Assembly (NCBI GenBank): GCA_026983855.1
Contig: JALSTE010000781.1
Coordinates: 1-6,969 of the forward strand
Direction of reading: 5' to 3'
Source of the DNA: Acidimicrobiia bacterium
GTDB lineage: Bacteria > Actinomycetota > Acidimicrobiia > Acidimicrobiales > Poriferisodalaceae
DNA: 6,969 nucleotides
A program made the translations under genes and the position numbers. Below are positions 1 through 5,460 of the stretch, piece by piece. The notes beneath the pieces are model-generated. The model worked only from the letters and a program-made list of their open reading frames with translations, did not search any database and was not told where the DNA came from. Position 1 is the stretch's first letter, and every line of letters starts with the position of its first letter.

Positions 1-376
1 CCCGGCCCCGGCGGAAGTAGATCGAGAGGGGCACCAGGGTCAAACGCTCCTGGTCGACCCGGGCGCCGAGGCGGTCGATCTGGGATCGGTGCAGGAGCAA
101 CTTGCGGGGACGGTCGGGGTCGTGACCGGTGAAGGCCGAGGAGTGGGACCACGGCGAGATGTGCAGCCCGTGTACCCACATCTCCCCGTCCTCGATTCGG
201 GCGTAGGAGTCCGCCATCTGCACGTTGCGGTCCCTCAGGGACTTGACCTCGCTGCCCCGGAGCACCAATCCGGCCTCCACGGTGTCGAGGATGTCGTAGT
301 CGCGGCGGGCCCTGCGGTTGGTGGCCACGACCGTACGATCCGACGGAGTGCGGTCCCGGGACCCCTTCTTGGCCAT
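1..376 (-). CDS. smpB: SsrA-binding protein SmpB, C-terminus cut by window edge
   Basis: SmpB binds the tRNA-like end of tmRNA and brings it to stalled ribosomes for trans-translation. The reading frame starts at the ATG complementary to 374-376, beginning MAKKGSRDRT, and stays open for 125 codons to the window edge. It shows the family's N-terminal block NRRARRDY (residues 20-27) followed by GLVLRGSEVKSLR (36-48), then DSYARIEDGEMWVHGLHISPW and, near the edge, LTLVPLSIYF. These are the tmRNA-binding beta-barrel signatures. SmpB is normally about 150-160 residues, so roughly the last 30, including the basic C-terminal tail that enters the mRNA channel, lie outside the window. It is divergent from cysO. 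There is no obvious ribosome binding site. A TAGTCT hexamer ends 8 bases before the ATG, which would fit a leaderless mRNA. The ssrA gene is not in view. Confidence 0.96.
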   Translation of the reverse strand, partial: MAKKGSRDRTPSDRTVVATNRRARRDYDILDTVEAGLVLRGSEVKSLRDRNVQMADSYARIEDGEMWVHGLHISPWSHSSAFTGHDPDRPRKLLLHRSQIDRLGARVDQERLTLVPLSIYFRRGR

Positions 377-384
377 GGAGGGTG

Positions 385-390
385 AGACTA
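385..390 (-). promoter_or_regulatory. Possible -10 element of smpB
   Basis: On the minus strand the hexamer TAGTCT (TAnnnT pattern) ends 8 bases before the smpB ATG, so transcription would start at or very near the start codon. No convincing -35 box is seen at 17-18 bases; a CTGACC lies 15 bases upstream. The call rests on spacing and the lack of a Shine-Dalgarno sequence. Confidence 0.3.
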
Positions 391-468
391 CCCGCGGAAA
401 TTCGGGGTCAGGGGAACATTCGGTGACCCGGTCCGGTTATCGGTAGACGAACAAACCCGACTAAGCCG

Positions 469-492
469 ATCGGATTACTGTGGTATTCCGAT
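469..492. promoter_or_regulatory. 24-bp imperfect dyad in the smpB-cysO intergenic region, possible operator
   Basis: Two 10-base arms, ATCGGATTAC (469-478) and GTATTCCGAT (483-492), are inverted around a 4-base centre (TGTG). Nine of ten positions pair, with one T-T mismatch. A TAnnnT hexamer, TACTGT (476-481), lies inside the dyad and could be the -10 box of the cysO-cysM unit, so a dimeric regulator bound here could block transcription. A short RNA hairpin in the cysO leader is the other reading. This is the only clear structure in the 188 bases between the smpB and cysO start codons. The regulator is unknown. Confidence 0.35.
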
Positions 493-551
493 ACGGTGAT
501 GCCCGGGTCCCGTCGGCGTATCGGTCGCGGGACCGTGGTCGATCCCGAAGT

Positions 552-556
552 GAGGA
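552..556 (+). promoter_or_regulatory. Ribosome binding site that decides the cysO start
   Basis: GAGGA at 552-556 lies 8 bases before the TTG at 565-567, ideal Shine-Dalgarno spacing. It supports the TTG start over the upstream in-frame GTG (496) and ATG (499), which have no such site and would add a stretch that does not resemble CysO proteins. Confidence 0.7.
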
Positions 557-564
557 ACAACAAG

Positions 565-840
565 TTGACAGTCAGTGTCCGTCTCCCAACCGTACTGAGA
601 CCCCACGCCAATGGCGAGAAGGTGGTGGAGGTCGCGGCCTCGACCGTGGGTGAGGCCCTGGAGCGACTGGTTGAGGCCCATCCCGCCATGAGGTCCAATC
701 TCCTCGACGAGGAGGGTGGGTTGCACCGGTTCGTCAACGTCTACGTCAACGACGAGGACGTCCGCTATCTCGACCGTCTGGACACCAAGGTGGCCGACGG
801 GGATCAGGTATCCATTCTCCCGGCCGTGGCGGGAGGCTGA
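565..840 (+). CDS. cysO: Sulfur-carrier protein CysO (ThiS/MoaD fold)
   Basis: CysO is a small ubiquitin-like carrier whose C-terminal glycine is turned into a thiocarboxylate, the sulfur donor used by CysM to make cysteine. From the TTG start the product is 91 residues, against 93 for M. tuberculosis CysO. It matches that protein closely as I recall it: an N-terminal strand ending LPTVLRPH (7-14), the central block LHRFVNVYVNDEDVR (53-67) and the C-terminus GDQVSILPAVAGG (79-91). The exposed Gly-Gly end needs no trimming before adenylation and thiolation. The TTG start is chosen because GAGGA lies 8 bases upstream and because translation from it begins exactly where the CysO homology begins; an open frame continues upstream to a GTG at 496. 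The gene is followed after 5 bases by cysM. In mycobacteria the protease gene mec precedes cysO; here the upstream gene is smpB on the other strand. Confidence 0.93.
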   Translation: MTVSVRLPTVLRPHANGEKVVEVAASTVGEALERLVEAHPAMRSNLLDEEGGLHRFVNVYVNDEDVRYLDRLDTKVADGDQVSILPAVAGG

Positions 841-845
841 CCGAG

Positions 846-1796
846 GTGGCCGTGTACCGACACGTCGATGATCTGATCGGCTCCACCCCGGTGGTGGAGG
901 TGAGCGAACTCAGCGCCAATCCCGGGGTCAGGATCTTCGTGAAGTTGGAGGGGGTGAATCCGGCCGGATCGGTGAAGGACCGGATCGCCCGGGCCATGTT
1001 GGACGCGGCGGAGGCTGACGGCTCGCTTCGGCCGGGGCAGACCATCGTCGAACCCTCCTCGGGGAACACGGGGATCGCCCTGGCGATGCTGGCCCGACGG
1101 CGGGGTTACCCGGTGGTCATCGTCATGCCGGAAAATGTCTCGGCCGAGCGGCGGCATCTCCTGGAGATCTTCGGGGCCCAAGTGGTCGAGACACCGGCGG
1201 CGGAGGGTTCCAACGGAGCGGTACGAAGGGCCGAGGTCCTGGCCATGGACAATCCCGGCTGGTGCTTCCTCTACCAGTACTCCAACGAGGCCAACCCCCG
1301 GGCCCACTACGAGACAACCGGTCCCGAGCTCTGGGCCGATCTACCCGACATGACCCACTTCGTCGCCGGATTGGGTACCAGCGGCACCCTGATGGGGGTG
1401 GGGACCTACCTCAGGGAACGCAATCCCGACATCGAGATCTGGGCGGTGGAGCCCCCCGTGGGCGAAATGGTCGACGGACTGCGCAACCTCGACGAGGGCT
1501 ACGTCCCCCCGATCTTCGACAAATGGGGTGGGGCCGATCTTCTGGACCGCAAGCTGATCATCAGACCCCGGGAATCGATCCTGGCCGTCCGGCGCCTGGT
1601 GGCCGAGTGCGGCCTCCTGACCGGCCTGTCCGCCGGTGCCGCCCTGGCGGCGGCCCTGCGCATCTCAGAGAGGGTGGATCGGGCGACGATCGCCCTGGTG
1701 GCCGCCGACGGGGCCTGGAAGTACCTCTCGACGGGGGCGTGGACCGACCCCATCGACGAGGTGGTCGAGCGGGCCGCCGACACGGTCCTCTTCTGA
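846..1796 (+). CDS. cysM: CysO-dependent, O-phosphoserine-using cysteine synthase CysM
   Basis: This is a PLP enzyme of fold type II that makes cysteine on the CysO C-terminus from O-phosphoserine and CysO thiocarboxylate. The 316-residue product has the PLP lysine in GSVKDR (Lys44), the PSSGNTG loop (70-76) that contacts the substrate carboxylate, the PLP-phosphate loop GLGTSGT (175-181) and the TGLSAGAA segment (259-266) near the pyridine nitrogen. The segment GLRNLDEGYVP (211-221) corresponds to the mycobacterial CysM region whose arginine (Arg220 there, from memory; Arg213 here) binds the phosphate of O-phosphoserine. With the adjacent cysO this argues against an ordinary O-acetylserine sulfhydrylase. 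The GTG start at 846 has GGGAGG at 831-836, nine bases upstream, inside the end of cysO; a second GTG at 852 is possible. Expression is probably coupled to cysO. The C-terminus (ADTVLF) differs from the mycobacterial tail that closes over the active site. Confidence 0.95.
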   Translation: MAVYRHVDDLIGSTPVVEVSELSANPGVRIFVKLEGVNPAGSVKDRIARAMLDAAEADGSLRPGQTIVEPSSGNTGIALAMLARRRGYPVVIVMPENVSAERRHLLEIFGAQVVETPAAEGSNGAVRRAEVLAMDNPGWCFLYQYSNEANPRAHYETTGPELWADLPDMTHFVAGLGTSGTLMGVGTYLRERNPDIEIWAVEPPVGEMVDGLRNLDEGYVPPIFDKWGGADLLDRKLIIRPRESILAVRRLVAECGLLTGLSAGAALAAALRISERVDRATIALVAADGAWKYLSTGAWTDPIDEVVERAADTVLF

Positions 1797-1815
1797 GGGT
1801 GTGGGCCGGTCCATC

Positions 1816-1862
1816 CCGGGGGATCAGACCCTCCGGGCCGGGTTCGGGGTCTGATCCCCCGG
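1816..1862 (+). terminator. Hairpin after cysM, probable terminator without a T-tract
   Basis: A perfect 16-bp stem pairs 1816-1831 with 1847-1862 around a 15-base loop, starting 19 bases after the cysM stop. The arms read CCGGGGGATCAGACCC and GGGTCTGATCCCCCGG. No T-run follows, as in many high-GC actinomycete terminators. Because the stem is symmetrical at DNA level, a protein-binding dyad upstream of the next gene is also possible, but position and strength favour termination of the cysO-cysM transcript. Confidence 0.65.
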
Positions 1863-1901
1863 TCAATCACGGGGTGCCGCGAATCGACGGTCTCCTACCC
1901 C

Positions 1902-1907
1902 TACCTT
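1902..1907 (+). promoter_or_regulatory. Possible -10 element for a leaderless lipoprotein transcript
   Basis: TACCTT (TAnnnT pattern) ends 7 bases before the ATG at 1915, so the mRNA would start at or next to the start codon. The same CTACCTT string followed by GG lies just upstream of murI at a similar distance. No recognisable -35 box is seen. Confidence 0.35.
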
Positions 1908-1914
1908 TGGGGTG

Positions 1915-2670
1915 ATGAGTCACACGTCACGAATACTGCTCCCGGTCCTGGTCTCGGTGTCCCTGGCGGCCGCGGCCTGCGGGGGAGGAGGTGACGGGGC
2001 CGAGGCGCCGACGACCACGATCCCACCCTCGACCATCGAGCTGACCCCCACCTCGGAGGTGGCGGTGCCCACCACGGCGCCGACCACCACCACGGGCTCC
2101 ACCACGACCACCGAGGTCACGACCACCACGGTGGCGACGACCACCACCACGACCGCTCCGGCCGCGACCACGACCACCAGCCCCCCGGAGGACACGCCGG
2201 TGGCGTTGTCCCCGACGGGTGTGGGTCCCCTGCAATTCGGTTCGGCCCCCGATGATGCGGTGGAGTTCCTGACCGCCGTGTTGGGGCTACCCACCTACGA
2301 CAGCGGTTGGGAATCCAGCTTCTCCGAATTCGGAACCTGCCCGGGCACCCAGGTACGAGGAGTCAGATTCGGCCCCCTGACCGTCCTGTTCAGCGACGGG
2401 CCGACCAGCTACGGCCCGGCGGGAACCCCCCACTTCTTCTCCTGGAGCTACTCGGCCTTCGACACCCCCGATCTCTTCGGGCTGACCACCCCACAGGGGC
2501 TCGGTCTGGGGGCGTCGGTGGCCGAGGTGGAGACCGTCTACCCGGGAGTCACGATCAATCCCGCTGACGAGATACTCCCGGCCTCGTTCCAGGAGGCGGG
2601 GATCTTCGGCACGTTCGATGACTCGGGTCGGTTGCAGTACCTCAGCGGTGGTGACGCCTGCGGAGAGTAG
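1915..2670 (+). CDS. Secreted lipoprotein with Thr-rich stalk, function unknown
   Basis: I do not recognise the function. The 251-residue product starts with a lipoprotein signal peptide: Arg at 6, a hydrophobic stretch LLPVLVSVSLAAAA (8-21) and a lipobox ending at Cys22, followed by Gly-Gly-Gly-Gly. The mature protein would be lipid-anchored outside the membrane. Residues 30-95 form a low-complexity Thr/Pro/Ala stalk with runs of 4-6 threonines. The folded part (about 96-251) has two motifs of similar flavour, TGVGPLQFGS (101-110) and TPQGLGLGASVAEVE (from about residue 191), and two cysteines (142 and 249) that could form an extracellular disulfide. The ATG at 1915 is preferred; a GTG directly before it (1912) is the alternative. 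No good Shine-Dalgarno site is visible. Its last 29 bases overlap the end of the convergent yihY-type gene. Confidence 0.85.
   Translation: MSHTSRILLPVLVSVSLAAAACGGGGDGAEAPTTTIPPSTIELTPTSEVAVPTTAPTTTTGSTTTTEVTTTTVATTTTTTAPAATTTTSPPEDTPVALSPTGVGPLQFGSAPDDAVEFLTAVLGLPTYDSGWESSFSEFGTCPGTQVRGVRFGPLTVLFSDGPTSYGPAGTPHFFSWSYSAFDTPDLFGLTTPQGLGLGASVAEVETVYPGVTINPADEILPASFQEAGIFGTFDDSGRLQYLSGGDACGE
2002..2199 (+). repeat. Low-complexity Thr-codon tract inside the lipoprotein gene
   Basis: This segment encodes the Thr-rich stalk. It is densest at about 2071-2178, where ACC and ACG codons for threonine run together as imperfect trinucleotide repeats. The strand is strongly C-rich, with few G or T bases. 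Such tracts can change length by slippage, and the opposite strand reads as a long spurious Val/Gly-rich frame. Confidence 0.7.
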
Positions 2671-3604
2671 GGGGTGGGGGTTCCCGGTTCAGGGCATCGG
2701 TTTCGGTGCCGTGTCGGGTGGCGACGCGGGTCCGCACCTCCGTCGCCAGGCGGGTCCGCAGTCGTCTCGGTTCCTGGGCCACCCCGGCCCGTTGGGCGAT
2801 GATGGCGTTCAACTCCGCTCCGATCAGGAAGGCCAGGCTGAGCCCGTAGATCAGGGTGAACGCCAACAGGGCCGTTCCCACCGCCCCCAGGGCGCTGTTG
2901 CCACCAGCGCTGATCCTGACGTAGATCGTGAACCCCTGGACCAGGGCGAACCACATGATCGAGGTGGCCGCCGCTCCCGGAAGGTCATAGCGCCAGGGAG
3001 TCCGGTGGTTGGGCCCCACGTGGTACATGGTGGCCGCCCACAGGGAGATGAAGACCACCACGATCAGCCATCCGAACGACCGGAGAACCGCTCCTCCGCC
3101 CAGCCGGGGCCAGAAGACGAAGGAGAACCAGATACCCGCGGCGGCGGTGAGGATGCTGCCCATGGCCATGGTGAGGGCGGTGAGTCTCTCGTCCAGCCAC
3201 GAACGGGGCCGGTGGATGTCATAGGCGGCGTCGAGGGACCGGACCAGGGCCGCGAAGCCTCGGGTGGCGGCCCAAAGGGCGAAGGCCAGGCTGAAGGTCA
3301 GCAGTCCGGAGCGGGGTTGGTCGAAGAGCTCCTCAGCCGTCCGGGTCAGGGGTCCGGCCTGGCTCTCGAAGGTGCGGGTTATCAGGTCGATCGTGGCCTG
3401 GCGGGCGTCGGCGGCCAGATTGGCCCCCAGAAGGGTTCCCAGGTAGCCGAGACTGGATGTGAGGGCCAGGATCCCCGCCGGTATCGACAGGATCGTGAAG
3501 AAGGCGGTGGAGGCGGCCAGGTCCCCGAGGTTGTCGTCCTGGTACTCCCGCCAGATCTCCCGCAGCAGGCGCCAGACGGGATTGCCCCGGATACGGTCGA
3601 TCAT
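2642..3604 (-). CDS. YihY/BrkB-family inner-membrane protein
   Basis: This is a multi-pass membrane protein of the YihY/virulence factor BrkB family (UPF0761), once misnamed ribonuclease BN; its biochemical role is not settled. From the ATG at 3604-3602 the product is 320 residues. After a basic amphipathic N-terminus it has about six hydrophobic segments, near 33-55, 101-121, 143-165, 177-196, 208-229 and 242-264. Family hallmarks are the DLAASTAFFTILSIPAG segment (28-44), the YHVGPNHRTPWRYDLPGA block (194-211) and GAELNA (262-267) at the end of the last helix. The tail (268-320) is polar and Arg-rich and probably cytoplasmic. The frame is open upstream to another ATG at 3685, but that extension looks non-homologous and polar. 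The gene is divergent from murI with 127 bp between starts, and convergent with the lipoprotein gene, overlapping it by 29 bp. Confidence 0.9.
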   Translation of the reverse strand: MIDRIRGNPVWRLLREIWREYQDDNLGDLAASTAFFTILSIPAGILALTSSLGYLGTLLGANLAADARQATIDLITRTFESQAGPLTRTAEELFDQPRSGLLTFSLAFALWAATRGFAALVRSLDAAYDIHRPRSWLDERLTALTMAMGSILTAAAGIWFSFVFWPRLGGGAVLRSFGWLIVVVFISLWAATMYHVGPNHRTPWRYDLPGAAATSIMWFALVQGFTIYVRISAGGNSALGAVGTALLAFTLIYGLSLAFLIGAELNAIIAQRAGVAQEPRRLRTRLATEVRTRVATRHGTETDALNREPPPPTLRRRHHR

Positions 3605-3694
3605 CGCTGCCGGACGTGTCGGGGGTGACGGTTCCTCCACACGGGCAGAGTGGCACACCTGGTGAACGGTTGGACTCCGGGGCATCGGATGGGC

Positions 3695-3725
3695 TTGACC
3701 GCCTCGCCCGCCGATCGACTACCTT
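3695..3725 (+). promoter_or_regulatory. Candidate murI promoter, leaderless
   Basis: TTGACC (3695-3700) and TACCTT (3720-3725) resemble -35 and -10 boxes, with a rather long 19-base spacer. The -10 ends 6 bases before the GTG at 3732, so the transcript would begin at the start codon. This agrees with the absence of a usable Shine-Dalgarno sequence (a GGCGGA touches the start codon). The rest of the yihY-murI gap (3605-3731) shows no other clear signal. Confidence 0.45.
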
Positions 3726-3731
3726 GGCGGA

Positions 3732-4577
3732 GTGCCGACCTCGATTCGCGACCAGAGCCGCCCCATAGGCATGTTCGACAGTGGTTTCGGTGGTCTCACG
3801 GTGGCCCGGGCGGTCATCGATCTACTGCCCGATCAGGACCTCGTCTACTTCGGTGACACCGGGCGGTACCCCTATGGTCCCCGGTCCCAGGAGGAGGTGT
3901 TGGCCTTCTCCCGTCAGATCGCCCACCACCTGAGGCGCGAGTACCGAATCAAGCTGCTGGTGGTGGCCTGCAACACCGCTTCGGCGGCGGCTCTGGCCAC
4001 CCTCCGCCGGGAGCTCGACATACCCGTGGTGGGGGTGATCGAGCCCGGCCTGAGGGCCGCCACCACCGTGACCCGTTCGGGTCGGGTGGGGGTGATCGGC
4101 ACGGTGGGGACCATTGGATCCCGGGCCTATGAGACCGCCCTGACCCATCTGGCGGGACCGGACGGCTCTCCGGCGGGGGCCGAGCTGAGCGTCGCCGCCT
4201 GTCCCGGCCTGGTGGAGTTCGTGGAACGGGGGGAGACCGAGGGGGAGAGCGTCACCCTGCTGGTGCGTCGACTCCTGGCCCCGGTCATCGAGGCCCGGGT
4301 GGACACCCTCCTGCTGGGCTGCACCCACTACCCGTATCTGGCCCGGGTCCTCAGTGACGTGATGGGACGCGAGGTCGTGCTGGTCTCCTCCGCCGACGAG
4401 ACCGCGTTCGAGGTTCGCGACCTGCTCGTGGAGGACCGGAATCCGGGTCGCGTCGGTCGACACACGTTCGTGTCCTCCGGCGATAGTGGAGTGTTCGAGA
4501 CGATCGGCCGACGCCTGTTCGGGGCGGAGCTGGTCGGCGCCACCGAGCACAGATGGGACGGAGAGCAATGGGACTGA
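3732..4577 (+). CDS. murI: Glutamate racemase
   Basis: MurI converts L-glutamate to D-glutamate for peptidoglycan stem peptides, without cofactor, using two cysteines as acid/base pair in the cytoplasm. The 281-residue product has the N-terminal signature PIGMFDSGFGGLTV (11-24) with Asp16 and Ser17, the first catalytic cysteine in VVACNTAS (77-84, Cys80), and the second in LGCTHYPY (195-202, Cys197) followed by His199. VSSADETA near the C-terminus is also typical. Length is slightly above the usual 265-275 because of a short N-terminal extension. The GTG at 3732 is chosen because a promoter-like TACCTT lies just upstream; the ATG at residue 14 lies inside the conserved motif and would remove part of it. 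It overlaps the next gene by 10 bp, so the two are probably co-transcribed, the same order as murI and Rv1339 in mycobacteria. Confidence 0.96.
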   Translation: MPTSIRDQSRPIGMFDSGFGGLTVARAVIDLLPDQDLVYFGDTGRYPYGPRSQEEVLAFSRQIAHHLRREYRIKLLVVACNTASAAALATLRRELDIPVVGVIEPGLRAATTVTRSGRVGVIGTVGTIGSRAYETALTHLAGPDGSPAGAELSVAACPGLVEFVERGETEGESVTLLVRRLLAPVIEARVDTLLLGCTHYPYLARVLSDVMGREVVLVSSADETAFEVRDLLVEDRNPGRVGRHTFVSSGDSGVFETIGRRLFGAELVGATEHRWDGEQWD

Positions 4578-5305
4578 GCCTGACGATTCTGGGCTGTTCG
4601 GGGAGTTACGCCGATCCCGGTGGGGCCTGCAGCGGATACCTGGTGCGCGAGGGACGGACCTCGTTGTGGTTGGACTGTGGCCCCGGAACGCTGGGGAACC
4701 TGCAGCGGCACGTCTCCCTGGCTGATCTCACCGCCATAGTCGTGAGCCACCACCACCCCGATCACTTCGGTGAGTTACCGGTGGCCTACAACGCCGTCAA
4801 GTGGTACCTCGAGAGGGAGACGATTCCGGTCATCGCCCCGGTGTCGGTCCGGGAGATGGCTGACGCCATGGTCGGCCACGACACGTCCGACGTGTTCGAC
4901 TGGCGGGTGGTGGGCTCCGGTGACGAGGTCAGCATCGACGGTCTGAACCTGAGGTTCGACCTCACCGAGCACTCCGTGGAGTGCATGGCGGTGGACATCG
5001 GGAGTGGGGATGAGCACATCGTTTACACCGCCGACACCAGCCCCGGCTGGGATCTGGAGGCCTTCGCCGCTGGAGCGGATCTGCTGTTGGGCGAGGCCAG
5101 CATCCTGGAGGTCCAGGAGAGGCCGGGCATGCCCCATCTGAGTTCCCGTCAACTGGCGGAGAGGGCCCGGGCGGCGGGGGTCTCCCGGCTGGTGATCACC
5201 CACGTCATACCGGGCAACGACCCCGAGGCCCACCTCAGGGAGGCGGCGGAGATATACGACGGCCGGATCGACATCGCCCAGGTCGGTCTGACCTTCGAGG
5301 TTTGA
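4568..5305 (+). CDS. Metallo-beta-lactamase-fold hydrolase, Rv1339-like
   Basis: This cytoplasmic metal-dependent hydrolase resembles RNase Z-type phosphodiesterases. The 245-residue product begins MGLSLTILGCSGSY. It carries the metal-binding motif SHHHPDH (60-66), a further histidine in TEHSV (His135), the bridging aspartate in YTADTS (Asp156), a GEAS segment (175-178), PHLS (189-192) and a final ITHVIP (His212), so a complete two-metal site is likely. It ends with TFEV, like M. tuberculosis Rv1339 as I recall it, which has been reported as an atypical cAMP phosphodiesterase; the position after murI and before rph is also the same. Whether cAMP is the substrate here is inference. The ATG at 4568 has GGAGAG at 4560-4565, rather close; an in-frame ATG at 4553 would add five residues. 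Overlap with murI suggests translational coupling. Confidence 0.9.
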   Translation: MGLSLTILGCSGSYADPGGACSGYLVREGRTSLWLDCGPGTLGNLQRHVSLADLTAIVVSHHHPDHFGELPVAYNAVKWYLERETIPVIAPVSVREMADAMVGHDTSDVFDWRVVGSGDEVSIDGLNLRFDLTEHSVECMAVDIGSGDEHIVYTADTSPGWDLEAFAAGADLLLGEASILEVQERPGMPHLSSRQLAERARAAGVSRLVITHVIPGNDPEAHLREAAEIYDGRIDIAQVGLTFEV

Positions 5306-5460
5306 TGGGAGGCCATTGCCCGGCGATCGGCGTTTCCTCCGGTCCCGTCCGCCGGGATGGCGCCCGCCGTAGGCTCGTTGGCGCCGCTGAACCGATACAG
5401 AGACCCGTGTGGAACCATCGCGGGTCCCCGACAGGGGTGGAGTCACCCCGGAACGAGATC
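5306..5460. other. Intergenic gap before rph, no gene seen
   Basis: These 155 bases interrupt the otherwise tightly packed murI-to-rdgB run. The rph frame is open through the whole gap, but the translation (Arg/Gly-rich, no family match) does not look like a real extension. A TAnnnT hexamer, TAGGCT at 5370-5375, could be a -10 box for an rph-rdgB transcript, though no -35 box is clear. A 7-bp inverted repeat (5319-5325 with 5350-5356) could be a weak terminator for the preceding gene. Confidence 0.3.

Noticed and set aside
565..593. Perfect TTGACA -35 box at 565-570
   Set aside because: It is the start of the cysO coding sequence (TTG ACA), directly behind a good ribosome binding site. No matching -10 box lies at 17-18 bases downstream, and a promoter there would miss the cysO start.
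1920..2294. Antisense Val-rich gene opposite the lipoprotein stalk
   Set aside because: The Val/Gly runs are simply the reverse strand of the Thr codons. The plus-strand frame has a signal peptide, lipobox and sensible domain, which the antisense frame lacks.
2618..3628. Long plus-strand reading frame of 336 codons opposite the yihY-type gene
   Set aside because: Its translation is Gly/Gln/Glu-rich with no recognisable motif, while the minus strand encodes a clear YihY-family membrane protein over the same bases. It is a high-GC shadow frame.
5319..5356. Terminator hairpin after the MBL hydrolase gene
   Set aside because: The stem has only 7 bp with a 24-base loop and no T-tract, which is expected by chance in DNA of this composition.
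5302..5460. N-terminal extension of RNase PH of 53 residues
   Set aside because: The frame is open, but the residues are Arg/Gly-rich without similarity to the family, and the ATG at 5461 gives the normal RNase PH length and start.
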